NCBI GenBank assembly: GCA_018055865.1
Contig: JAGPGR010000129.1
Location: forward strand, 1 to 5,929
DNA length: 5,929 bases
Source of the DNA: Paludibacteraceae bacterium
Lineage (GTDB): Bacteria; Bacteroidota; Bacteroidia; Bacteroidales; Paludibacteraceae
Direction: 5' to 3'
Shown: positions 1-5,929 of the stretch, in pieces
How the letters are laid out: every line of letters begins with the position of its first letter
Position numbering within the stretch: position 1 is the stretch's first letter
The notes under the pieces: generated by a model
Databases searched by the model: none
Told to the model about the DNA's origin: nothing
What the model saw: the letters and a program-made list of their open reading frames with translations, nothing else
Position numbers and translations under genes: made by a program

Positions 1-1824
1 TTCGTTGAACGTTTTGCCAGTCACAGCAGCCATACACCCTATCAGATCACCCCGTTTGTTGGCAATATTCTCAGCAGCCCGATGTAATACCAGGTTGCGT
101 TTGGCGAGGATGGTTTTGCGCCAGCCTGATTGATCTTTCCCTGTTATTGAAATGACATCTTTCATTTGTTCAGCCGATACTGTACTTACCTCGCATACAA
201 GCACTTTACTATCCTGACTGCGGTCGTAATATTTCTTTTTGTTGTTAGTGGTAAATTCCTTTTCACCCACTTGTGCCGGAATTTGATAAGGTTTGTCGGT
301 TTCGGATTTCATCCATTTTCTCCGGATTTCATTCACCCACTTCCGGTTTACACTCAAATCGAAATCCGTGTCGGGCTCATTCTTAAAAGTATCCATTTCT
401 TTGACGGGTTCCTGAGGTAAATTCCGGTTTTGTTTCCGTTTTGGGGTTGTTTCTACCGTATCCTTTATAGCCATTGCTTCCTCAAACTGCTTTTTCAGGA
501 AATTCCACTCCTTACTTCCTTCTTTCAGATTAAAGGAATAGGTCAGGAAGTTGTCCTTTCCGGTATTTTCGTCCATACGACGTACCAGATACGAAACCGC
601 ATTAAGGAAATGTTCGTCGTTTACTACTGGTGTGTAAAGGATTATTTGTTTGTCGAGACTGCGCATCACACGTGGTAGGTGGTTGGCCATGCCTTCGAGC
701 ATTTCAAAAGTGACATATTCATCCACCTGATTCTTTTTGGCGAGCAGATATGCGTAACCGATGGTAAAGAAATTATGTGAAGCAACACCAACGTGTATCG
801 CTTTTGCATTTTCGGGCAATAAAGCCACGTCGAGCACTTTAAGGTAATTGGCATCCACTTTTATTTTGGTATCGTAAATTGGATTTTCCCACCCGCGAAG
901 CGACGACATGATGGATTCCATGGCCAGATTGGCACCTTTAACCAATCGCATTTTAATGGGAGCTCCACCTTCTGCAAATCTCTTTCGGCCAAAAGCATAC
1001 AGTTCGTCCTGCAATATGCGGGCATCCGGAAGATATGCCTGGATTACAATTCCGGCTGTCAGATTTCTGAAACGCGGCTCTGAAAGTACGGTTATAAAAA
1101 CATCGAGAGTAAGTTCTGCATCCTTATACTCTTCCATGTCCAGGTTTACAAATTTATTGGACAACACTCCTTTTTCATCTTTAAACGGAAAATCCATGGC
1201 TTGTTGGTAAAGATTTCCCATCAAATCACAGAGTTCTCTTTTACAATTATCGTAGTTCAGGGGATTAATTTGTGCATAAATTCCTGAAAGTTTTACGGAA
1301 ATATAGTTGATGCGCGGGTCTTTCAGTGCTTCCAGATAATGTTGGTATCGTTTTTCGGCTTCGCCGTCGCCAAGCACCACTTCACCAAGTAAGTTCACAT
1401 TTTGCCCTATTTTCTGTTTATTCCGTTCGTCCAGGTGCCTGTTGAGCAGGTCGGGACGTTCGTTGATAATAATGGCGCTGGTGTAATCGCGCAGGTATTT
1501 CTTAAAAACGGGTACTGCAATTCCCGGAAAGTGATAGCCGACTGTATTGAAGAGCTGCAGCATGGCTTTTTCGAGGGAGGTGAAAAAATCCGGAGTTCCA
1601 TACTCTTTGAGCAGTAAACGAATTCTTTTTGCCAGTTTTCTGTTGTTGCGAATTTGTGATGTTTCGTCCAACATCTTGGTCATTAATACTTTATCATTCG
1701 GATTCTGAACCAAAGCAGCATATTTGGTCTGCTCTTTTCGTTCTTGTTTCCGGATTTCGTTCAGCGCTTTGGACATAAAATTGCTTGCCCAATCAATTAC
1801 TTCGGATGTTTTAATGTTTTCCAT
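1..1824 (-). CDS. putA: Bifunctional proline dehydrogenase / L-glutamate gamma-semialdehyde dehydrogenase (PutA), C-terminus cut by window edge
   Basis: Oxidises proline to pyrroline-5-carboxylate (FAD domain), then to glutamate (NAD-dependent aldehyde dehydrogenase domain). I read 608 uninterrupted codons from the ATG at 1824 to base 1; the rest lies off the left edge. Residues about 90-440 form the proline dehydrogenase barrel. They include VKLSG (K178), NLDMEEY (D229), GIVIQAY (Y264), RLVKGAN (293-299), ASHNFF (from about 348), LYTPVV (Y397) and YLVRRMDEN (R415, R416). These match the catalytic Lys, Asp, Tyr, Tyr and Arg-Arg of E. coli PutA. From about 490 the start of an aldehyde dehydrogenase domain is visible (RKWVNEIRRKW, later GWRKTILAKRNLVLHRAAE and AAVTGKTFNE); its catalytic Cys and Glu would be outside the window. 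There is no N-terminal ribbon-helix-helix domain, so it should not act as a repressor like the enterobacterial protein. The start is the first in-frame ATG after the AT-rich spacer, without a Shine-Dalgarno. A proline-dehydrogenase-only protein is unlikely because the second domain has begun. Confidence 0.93.
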   Translation of the reverse strand, partial: MENIKTSEVIDWASNFMSKALNEIRKQERKEQTKYAALVQNPNDKVLMTKMLDETSQIRNNRKLAKRIRLLLKEYGTPDFFTSLEKAMLQLFNTVGYHFPGIAVPVFKKYLRDYTSAIIINERPDLLNRHLDERNKQKIGQNVNLLGEVVLGDGEAEKRYQHYLEALKDPRINYISVKLSGIYAQINPLNYDNCKRELCDLMGNLYQQAMDFPFKDEKGVLSNKFVNLDMEEYKDAELTLDVFITVLSEPRFRNLTAGIVIQAYLPDARILQDELYAFGRKRFAEGGAPIKMRLVKGANLAMESIMSSLRGWENPIYDTKIKVDANYLKVLDVALLPENAKAIHVGVASHNFFTIGYAYLLAKKNQVDEYVTFEMLEGMANHLPRVMRSLDKQIILYTPVVNDEHFLNAVSYLVRRMDENTGKDNFLTYSFNLKEGSKEWNFLKKQFEEAMAIKDTVETTPKRKQNRNLPQEPVKEMDTFKNEPDTDFDLSVNRKWVNEIRRKWMKSETDKPYQIPAQVGEKEFTTNNKKKYYDRSQDSKVLVCEVSTVSAEQMKDVISITGKDQSGWRKTILAKRNLVLHRAAENIANKRGDLIGCMAAVTGKTFNE

Positions 1825-1975
1825 GTATGGTTAATTATTTTAAGATTTAATTGAAATATTCCTGATGGAGAAAAAAATATTTTCATTCCGGTATCGGTCT
1901 GTACTTGTTTTTCAGTTTTTCGATATATAAAATACGGTTTAAAATTGACCTTATTTTTCGATAATTATGATGATG

Positions 1976-1983
1976 TAAAAATA
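1976..1983 (-). promoter_or_regulatory. Candidate -7 element of a Bacteroidota-type putA promoter
   Basis: Read on the minus strand, TATTTTTACATC resembles the Bacteroidota -7 consensus TAnnTTTG followed by a start region. It differs from the consensus in the last base. I see no clear TTTG -33 element about 20 bases upstream, in a stretch that is nearly all A and T, so chance is a real explanation. If genuine, it would leave a leader of roughly 140 bases before putA. Confidence 0.22.
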
Positions 1984-2015
1984 CAAAAAAAACTTTTGAA
2001 AAATTGAAAAGAAAA

Positions 2016-2038
2016 GAATATTTATTGCATGAATATTT
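2016..2038. repeat. Short direct repeat GAATATTT, two copies 15 bp apart
   Basis: GAATATTT occurs at 2016-2023 and again at 2031-2038. The core AATATT is its own reverse complement, so the pair can also be read as an inverted repeat. It lies just upstream of the candidate putA promoter, where an operator would be expected. The surrounding AT-rich sequence makes a chance match quite possible. Confidence 0.25.
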
Positions 2039-2067
2039 TTTCATCTTACTTCAAACGATTTTTTGAC

Positions 2068-2098
2068 AAAAAAAAAGAGTATTGGATTTTCAATACCC
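2068..2098 (-). terminator. Intrinsic terminator of the aminotransferase operon
   Basis: On the minus strand the transcript reads GGGTATTG, a six-base loop (AAAATC), then CAATACTC. This gives an eight-pair stem with one G-U pair (arms 2091-2098 and 2077-2084). The 3' arm runs straight into nine T residues (plus-strand A run 2068-2076). Its position 50-80 bases after the aminotransferase stop, ahead of putA, fits a terminator that separates the two units. Confidence 0.72.
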
Positions 2099-2121
2099 AT
2101 TTTAAGAAATAAAAAAGTTAC

Positions 2122-2150
2122 ATTTTCAACTTAAATTTTGTGTTGAAAAT
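2122..2150 (-). terminator. AT-rich hairpin directly after the aminotransferase stop codon, possible first of tandem terminators
   Basis: ATTTTCAAC (2122-2130) and GTTGAAAAT (2142-2150) are perfect nine-base inverted repeats around an 11-base loop. The upstream arm on the minus strand begins at the base after the TGA stop. A run of six T residues (plus-strand A run 2111-2116) follows after a five-base gap. Only two of the nine pairs are G-C, so it is weaker than the hairpin downstream. It may be an auxiliary terminator or a 3'-end stabiliser for the mRNA. Confidence 0.45.
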
Positions 2151-3446
2151 TCAGAAAGCAAGTACAAACTGTGCCAATCTTACATCCAGTTCATCCATCT
2201 GATCCATCCGAACAAAGGACACGCAAGCGCGAAGTCCGTTGGGATTTTCGCTGCCGGTAATGGCCAGCGAAATGGCACTGATACCAAAATATAGAAATTT
2301 CTTCATCAGCTCACCGCTTGTAAGTCCGGGATAGGCAATGGTAAAATAGAATCCATCGGCCAGATCGCGCTCATTGTCGTTGTAAACGATATAAAAGCCG
2401 TGTTTCAGAAAAATTTCTTTCATTCGTTTGGCTTTTTCGCCGTAGTGATGGAGTGGTTCTACAAAATTTATTTTCCTGTCGTTTACGGCTTTGAGCATCG
2501 AGGCGAGAGCGTATTGTGCTGAGTGTGAGGTGCCTGCAGTAGTGGCATACAGTACGCCGTAAGGGATAAATCGTCCCATCGTATCGGATGGAAAATAGTT
2601 CTTCAGATTGGGGTAACTGCGTGTATAAGCTTCACGGCTGAAAACGAGCATGGCAATGCGCTGCCCTGCGTAACTGAAAATCTTGGAAGCAGACAGTATC
2701 AAGATATAATTATTGGTATACCGTGCTACGGTGGGCTGAAAAGGTGCTTCGTTGGGCAGTCCGTACTGTTCTCTGAAATCCATTCCGAAATAGGCCAAAT
2801 CTTCAATCACTATTACATCGTATTTCCCTGCCAATTCGCCGATTGCTTTAAGTTCTTCTTCCGAAAAACAACACCAGGTCGGATTATTGGGTGATGAATA
2901 ACAAATGGAACAAATATTGCCTTCAGACAGAAATTCTTCCAGTTTTCCCCGAAGTTTACCGCCTCTGAAGTGTTGAAAATCAAATGCTTTGAAAGGCAAT
3001 CCCAGCAAATTCAGTTGCGATTTCTGCACCGGAAATCCCGGATCGATGAAAAGCGTATAAGGTTTGTCGGGATTTGTTCGGGCTGCAGTGAGCAGTGCCG
3101 CAAAACTTCCCTGCATGCCGCCAACAGTTGGGATGCAATACGTTGGCTCGGTTTCGATGTTCATGAACGAGCGTATAAAACGGGCTATTTCTTCCTTGGC
3201 AAACGGAATTCCTTCAATGTTAGGATAAATGGAGGCTAAACCTTTTTCTAAGGCTGCTTTTTCGGCTTCAATGCCAATCTGCGATGCCGGAAGACCGGGA
3301 ACTCCCATTTCCATGTGGATAAATTCGACCCCACTCTGCTGCTCTATTTGCGAAACCAGTTTTCCTACCTGACGGATGGAAAGTTGATTGATATCGTCAG
3401 TTCCGAATTGTGCGAAAAGCTCGTCGACAAGTTGTTTTGAAATCAT
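2151..3446 (-). CDS. PLP-dependent aminotransferase, class I/II (fold type I)
   Basis: A cytoplasmic transaminase of 431 aa, the usual length for fold-type I enzymes. Visible features: a substrate-loop region EMGVPGLPAS (46-55); GGMQGS (109-114) in the PLP phosphate-binding region; SPNNPT (185-190), with N188 the conserved PLP-contacting Asn; IEDLAYFG (214-221), with D216 the pyridine-nitrogen Asp and Y219; ILSASKIFSYAGQRIA (250-265), with K255 the Schiff-base lysine and R263 a phosphate ligand; and GLRACVSF (404-411), with R406 the likely substrate-carboxylate arginine. All core catalytic residues are present, so it should be active. Substrate cannot be read from sequence; with a PaaK-type ligase and ACT protein upstream I infer an aromatic amino acid or aryl-2-oxo acid. 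The start is four bases after the lipoprotein stop, implying co-transcription. Two hairpins follow its stop. Other class I/II substrates, such as aspartate or branched-chain amino acids, remain possible. Confidence 0.9.
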   Translation of the reverse strand: MISKQLVDELFAQFGTDDINQLSIRQVGKLVSQIEQQSGVEFIHMEMGVPGLPASQIGIEAEKAALEKGLASIYPNIEGIPFAKEEIARFIRSFMNIETEPTYCIPTVGGMQGSFAALLTAARTNPDKPYTLFIDPGFPVQKSQLNLLGLPFKAFDFQHFRGGKLRGKLEEFLSEGNICSICYSSPNNPTWCCFSEEELKAIGELAGKYDVIVIEDLAYFGMDFREQYGLPNEAPFQPTVARYTNNYILILSASKIFSYAGQRIAMLVFSREAYTRSYPNLKNYFPSDTMGRFIPYGVLYATTAGTSHSAQYALASMLKAVNDRKINFVEPLHHYGEKAKRMKEIFLKHGFYIVYNDNERDLADGFYFTIAYPGLTSGELMKKFLYFGISAISLAITGSENPNGLRACVSFVRMDQMDELDVRLAQFVLAF

Positions 3447-3450
3447 AATA

Positions 3451-4032
3451 TTATTTTAAAATCCATTTTTTCACATTTCTCAGTGTTGTCCCTTTAATTT
3501 CTGAATTTATAGCATTGGGACCCACGTAATATCGTAGATGCAATTCCCTTGCACGAGATATTTTCCGGAGTATATCATCATTTATTGGATGAGTCATCTG
3601 GATGGTTTTCTTGTTTACGACATCATAACCTGTAACTACTGCTATTTTTGTTGAGTCCGATTGCATAATTTCTTGCTTTTCTTCGTTGATTTTTTTTGTG
3701 TTGTATTGATTCTGATAAGATACCGGAAAAGTTATAACATCTTCATCTGCAACAATATACATTTTATCATCCAAGTCAAAACTTTCAACCGGTAGTGTAA
3801 TTACATCATACAGTGTGTATTTGGTAATATTATTTATGTCTGTTTCTTTCAGAAAAGTAATTTTTTGCGTGTAAGATTGTTCATATCTATGATTAGACAC
3901 AAAATATGCATCGTAAGTTACCTTTCGGATTTTCATTATCCGGTCATTTTCTACAAATACTCCATTTCGAAGATTTACACAACCTGTAACTGATAGCAAA
4001 GTGAATGCAAATAAAAATATCCTGTATTTCAT
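3451..4032 (-). CDS. Small predicted lipoprotein of unknown function
   Basis: I do not recognise the family. I start it at the ATG at 4032 (193 aa); an in-frame TTG two codons earlier at 4038 is less likely. The N-terminus MKYRIFLFAFTLLSVTGC is a lipoprotein signal peptide: a basic start, a hydrophobic core, and the lipobox VTGC with C18 as the lipidated residue. Residues after the Cys (VNLRNG) lack the acidic cluster that sends Bacteroidota lipoproteins to the cell surface, so a periplasm-facing location is inferred. The mature protein alternates short hydrophobic strands with polar residues, suggesting mostly beta structure (for example TKYTLYDVITLPVE, KMYIVADEDVITFPV), and ends in a basic ELHLRYYVGPN...NVKKWILK segment. 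GC is much lower than its neighbours (about 27-30% in two 60-base samples, against 53% in samples from the flanking genes). It lies four bases before the aminotransferase and 73 bases after the ligase gene. Confidence 0.72.
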   Translation of the reverse strand: MKYRIFLFAFTLLSVTGCVNLRNGVFVENDRIMKIRKVTYDAYFVSNHRYEQSYTQKITFLKETDINNITKYTLYDVITLPVESFDLDDKMYIVADEDVITFPVSYQNQYNTKKINEEKQEIMQSDSTKIAVVTGYDVVNKKTIQMTHPINDDILRKISRARELHLRYYVGPNAINSEIKGTTLRNVKKWILK

Positions 4033-4105
4033 TATCAATGTAAATTAATTATTGATTTGATTGATTGAATTATTATTAACAGACTAAAAGGTAAATGAAA
4101 AGAAA

Positions 4106-5401
4106 CTACTTCCTCCTGTCTACTACGCGGACAGCTTTTCCTTCACTTCGTGCTATGGTTTTCGGCTCAACCAACGTCACTTTCACACTCAAACCAATGG
4201 AACTATTCAACGCATGTTCGATACGTTTTGTTAAATTCTGAAGGTCTTTAATCGTGTCAGTGAGTTTGCTTTCATCCAGTTCTACCTGTAGTTCGAGTGT
4301 ATCCAGGTTATTGTGCCTGTCCACATAAAGCATGTAGTGAGCCGATGTTTCGCCCATTTCGAGCAGTACGTGTTCTATTTGCGACGGGAACAAATTCACT
4401 CCCCGGATAATCAACATATCGTCACTTCGTCCGGTAATTTTCTTCATGCGTACAAGCGTACGTCCACACTGGCATTTTTCGTAGAAAAGTGTCGAAAGGT
4501 CGCGCGTATTGTAACGTATCAGCGGAATGCCCTCTTTGGTAAGCGTGGTGAACACCAACTCTCCTTCCATACCATACGGCACAGGTTCTTTGGTGTCAGG
4601 ATGGACTATTTCGGGGAAAAAATGATCTTCGTTGACATGCAGTCCGCAGTGAAATTCACAATCATTGGAAACTCCCGGACCCATAATTTCGCTCAATCCA
4701 TAAATATCATATGCGTGAATTCCCCATTTTCGTTCCAGTTCGTGTCTCATGTTTTCTGTCCATGGCTCAGCTCCAAACACCCCTTTTTTTACCTTCATAT
4801 CTTTCAGCGAATAGCCGTGTTCGGCCATAGCATCAGCTAAATGTAATGCATAAGACGGTGTACAGGCCAGCGCTGTGACACCGTAATCTGCCATAAGTTG
4901 AAGCTGACGGCGCGTATTTCCCCCTGAAATTGGAATAACCGATGCGCCCACTTCTTCAGCCCCGTAATGTGCTCCAAGTCCTCCGGTAAATAATCCGTAG
5001 CCGTAAGCAACCTGCATAATATCATCCGAACCTATTCCGCACATGGTAAAACATCTCGCTACCACTTCTTTCCAGACTTCGAGGTCATTTCGGGTATATC
5101 CAACTGTCGTAGGTTTTCCGGTTGTACCGCTTGAAGCGTGCACCCGAACAATGTCTTTCATCGGTACAGCAAAAAGGCCAAACGGATAATTATCGCGCAA
5201 ATCCTGCTTACTGGTAAATGGTAATTTTACGATGTCTTCAATAGTCTTGATATCAGCAGGTTTTACTCCTGCTTCATTCATTTTTTTTCTATAGAATGCC
5301 ACATTCGTGTAAGCGTGTTCAACGAGTTTGCAAAATCTTTCGCTCTGCAGTTGATGCATCTGCTCACGCGACATACATTCTATTTCTTTATTCCAAATCA
5401 T
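4106..5401 (-). CDS. paaK: Phenylacetate-CoA ligase (AMP-forming arylacetate-CoA ligase, PaaK family)
   Basis: Activates phenylacetate or a related arylacetate with ATP and CoA to the CoA thioester, releasing AMP and PPi; cytoplasmic. At 431 aa it has the compact PaaK length rather than that of long acyl-CoA synthetases. Motifs in order: ATP-binding SSGTTGKPT (90-98); YGLSE (234-238); GELVFTT (280-286); RYNTRD (296-301), whose Asp contacts the ribose; hinge GRSDDMLIIRGVNLFPSQIE (324-343); and C-terminal SEGKAVRV with K422 in the catalytic-lysine position. I choose the ATG at 5401 (MIWNKEIECMS, a typical family start) over the in-frame TTG at 5410. Cysteines C248, C252, C310 and C312 (CEFHC and CQCG) could form a metal site. 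The neighbouring ACT and aminotransferase genes suggest a role in aromatic amino acid degradation or arylacetate salvage rather than the aerobic paa pathway, of which no other gene is visible. Exact substrate (phenyl-, hydroxyphenyl- or indoleacetate) is open. Confidence 0.92.
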   Translation of the reverse strand: MIWNKEIECMSREQMHQLQSERFCKLVEHAYTNVAFYRKKMNEAGVKPADIKTIEDIVKLPFTSKQDLRDNYPFGLFAVPMKDIVRVHASSGTTGKPTTVGYTRNDLEVWKEVVARCFTMCGIGSDDIMQVAYGYGLFTGGLGAHYGAEEVGASVIPISGGNTRRQLQLMADYGVTALACTPSYALHLADAMAEHGYSLKDMKVKKGVFGAEPWTENMRHELERKWGIHAYDIYGLSEIMGPGVSNDCEFHCGLHVNEDHFFPEIVHPDTKEPVPYGMEGELVFTTLTKEGIPLIRYNTRDLSTLFYEKCQCGRTLVRMKKITGRSDDMLIIRGVNLFPSQIEHVLLEMGETSAHYMLYVDRHNNLDTLELQVELDESKLTDTIKDLQNLTKRIEHALNSSIGLSVKVTLVEPKTIARSEGKAVRVVDRRK

Positions 5402-5415
5402 AAGCCCCAATAAAT

Positions 5416-5430
5416 CTCCCCGAAGGGGTG
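5416..5430 (-). promoter_or_regulatory. GC-rich UUCG-type hairpin in the leader of the ligase gene
   Basis: On the minus strand CCCCTTCGGGG folds as a short G-C stem, closed either by a cUUCGg tetraloop (three pairs) or a three-base loop (four pairs). Core arms are at 5418-5421 and 5425-5428. It ends about 15 bases before the ligase ATG at 5401 in otherwise AT-rich sequence and is not followed by a T run, so it is a poor terminator. It could limit ribosome access, mark an mRNA processing site, or be one copy of a dispersed intergenic palindrome. Confidence 0.35.
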
Positions 5431-5484
5431 AATATTTAATAGTTTCGGTAATTGTTTGTATTATTTAATGTGGAATTACAGCCC

Positions 5485-5922
5485 TCACTTCGTGGAGTTT
5501 AACGGGGCAAGTTCTTCTTCGCTGATGGAAATCAGGTTGTTCTCTTTGATCACTTCCACAGCTTTCTCTCGGTTGTCTGTTCGGAATACCACGATGGATT
5601 TACTTCCAAAACTGAAGGCATACACATATTCCATACTAATACCTGCTTCAGCAAAATGGTGTAAAATGCGGTAAAGCGAACCAGGTTCGGGATCCATTTC
5701 GAGCGAGAGCACATCGTGAATACGTACAGTAAAATGTTTTTCACGAAGTTTGTCCAGCGCTTTCTGAGGATCAGAAACGAGCAGGCGTAGAATGCCGTAA
5801 TCACTTGTATCGGCAACGGTAAGCGCCGCTATATTAATATTGTTCTGTGCAAGCACCAACAGTATATCGTTGAGATTACCGGGCTTGTTCTCCATAAATA
5901 CGGATAATTGGCGAATTGTCAT
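5485..5922 (-). CDS. Stand-alone tandem ACT-domain protein (amino acid-binding regulator)
   Basis: A 145-aa protein made of two ACT domains with no catalytic or DNA-binding part. ACT 1 spans about residues 3-69 and opens with IRQLSVFMENKPGNLNDIL. ACT 2 spans about 70-139 and contains LEMDPEPGSLYRILHHFAE. Each has the ligand-loop glycine at the start of its first helix (G15 and G81) and the beta-alpha-beta-beta-alpha-beta hydrophobic pattern. ACT domains bind amino acids and act allosterically, so the likely role is sensing an aromatic amino acid and modulating a partner enzyme. The adjacent ligase, 83 bases downstream, or an oxidoreductase off the right edge are the obvious candidates; this is inference. 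The start is the ATG at 5922, seven bases from the window end, so upstream signals are not visible. The ORF is complete and ends in TGA. No intrinsic terminator separates it from the ligase, which supports one operon. Confidence 0.9.
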   Translation of the reverse strand: MTIRQLSVFMENKPGNLNDILLVLAQNNINIAALTVADTSDYGILRLLVSDPQKALDKLREKHFTVRIHDVLSLEMDPEPGSLYRILHHFAEAGISMEYVYAFSFGSKSIVVFRTDNREKAVEVIKENNLISISEEELAPLNSTK

Positions 5923-5929
5923 GGTTTAT

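Larger units (their letters stand above)
1825..2150. other. AT-rich intergenic region between aminotransferase operon and putA
   Basis: This 326-bp spacer has no credible gene on either strand. It is strongly AT-rich with many A and T runs. It holds two hairpins that end the upstream operon (listed separately) and must contain the putA promoter and leader. I see no riboswitch or other structured RNA that I can name, and no tRNA. Confidence 0.8.

Noticed and set aside
166..1617. Several plus-strand open frames (166-420, 430-678, 908-1210, 1402-1617) and minus-strand frames at 666-854 and 1407-1601
   Set aside because: All lie inside the continuous putA reading frame, which shows conserved proline dehydrogenase motifs along its length. 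The proteins from these frames have no recognisable features.
286..3070. A 14-base identity, ATAAGGTTTGTCGG, at 286-299 and 3057-3070
   Set aside because: Both copies encode the same short peptide DKPY in unrelated genes, so this looks like codon-use coincidence rather than a mobile or attachment repeat.
2970..3239. Plus-strand frame of 89 codons
   Set aside because: It lies antisense to the aminotransferase, whose frame is intact and motif-rich; there is no independent support for it.
4051..4071. Run of GATT-like repeats between ligase and lipoprotein genes
   Set aside because: Only a few imperfect units in AT-rich spacer; too short to call a repeat element or binding-site array.
4313..4840. 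A 175-codon plus-strand open frame
   Set aside because: It is antisense to the core of the ligase gene, crossing its conserved motifs. The translation resembles no family I know and has irregular composition, as expected of a shadow frame.
5402..5410. TTG start for the ligase at 5410, adding three residues
   Set aside because: The ATG at 5401 gives the MIWNKEIE start typical of the family, and the added residues lie beside the leader hairpin.
5484..5500. Possible hairpin CAC-GAA-GTG at the end of the ACT gene
   Set aside because: Only three clean pairs before mismatches and no T run; it is not a believable terminator.
1..5929. Search by eye for CRISPR repeats, transposases, inverted terminal repeats, tRNA or rRNA segments, toxin-antitoxin or defence genes
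   Set aside because: None seen on either strand; the coding content is ordinary metabolism plus one unknown lipoprotein.

Overview
The window looks like a chromosomal segment of an anaerobic or facultative member of the Bacteroidota, probably Bacteroidales. The start codons lack Shine-Dalgarno sequences and sit in AT-rich leaders. Coding sequence is of moderate GC while the spacers are very AT-rich. The proline dehydrogenase carries the GAN variant of a conserved motif. This assignment comes from style and recognised protein families, not from any search. All five genes lie on the minus strand, so transcription runs from right to left.

Right part (about 2151-5922): four genes in a probable operon. 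In transcription order they are a stand-alone tandem ACT-domain protein, a phenylacetate-CoA ligase (PaaK-type AMP-forming ligase), a small unrecognised lipoprotein, and a PLP-dependent class I/II aminotransferase. The ACT, ligase and aminotransferase genes make sense as a module linking aromatic amino acids, aryl-2-oxo acids, arylacetyl-CoA and arylacetates. The missing enzyme would be an indolepyruvate-type ferredoxin oxidoreductase, whose genes are often next to this kind of PaaK/ACT pair; if present here they should lie just beyond the right edge. The lipoprotein gene is clearly more AT-rich than its neighbours and looks like an addition to the module. Two hairpins follow the aminotransferase stop, the second a convincing intrinsic terminator.

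Middle (1825-2150): a 326-bp AT-rich spacer holding those hairpins, a weak candidate promoter and a short direct repeat.

Left part (1-1824): the first 608 codons of a bifunctional PutA (proline dehydrogenase plus the beginning of the L-glutamate gamma-semialdehyde dehydrogenase domain), running off the left edge. It has its own transcription unit and, with the right-hand operon, gives the region an amino-acid catabolism theme.

I found no mobile element, CRISPR array, tRNA, rRNA or defence system. The most open questions are the embedded lipoprotein, the role of the ACT protein, and the ligase's cysteine cluster.
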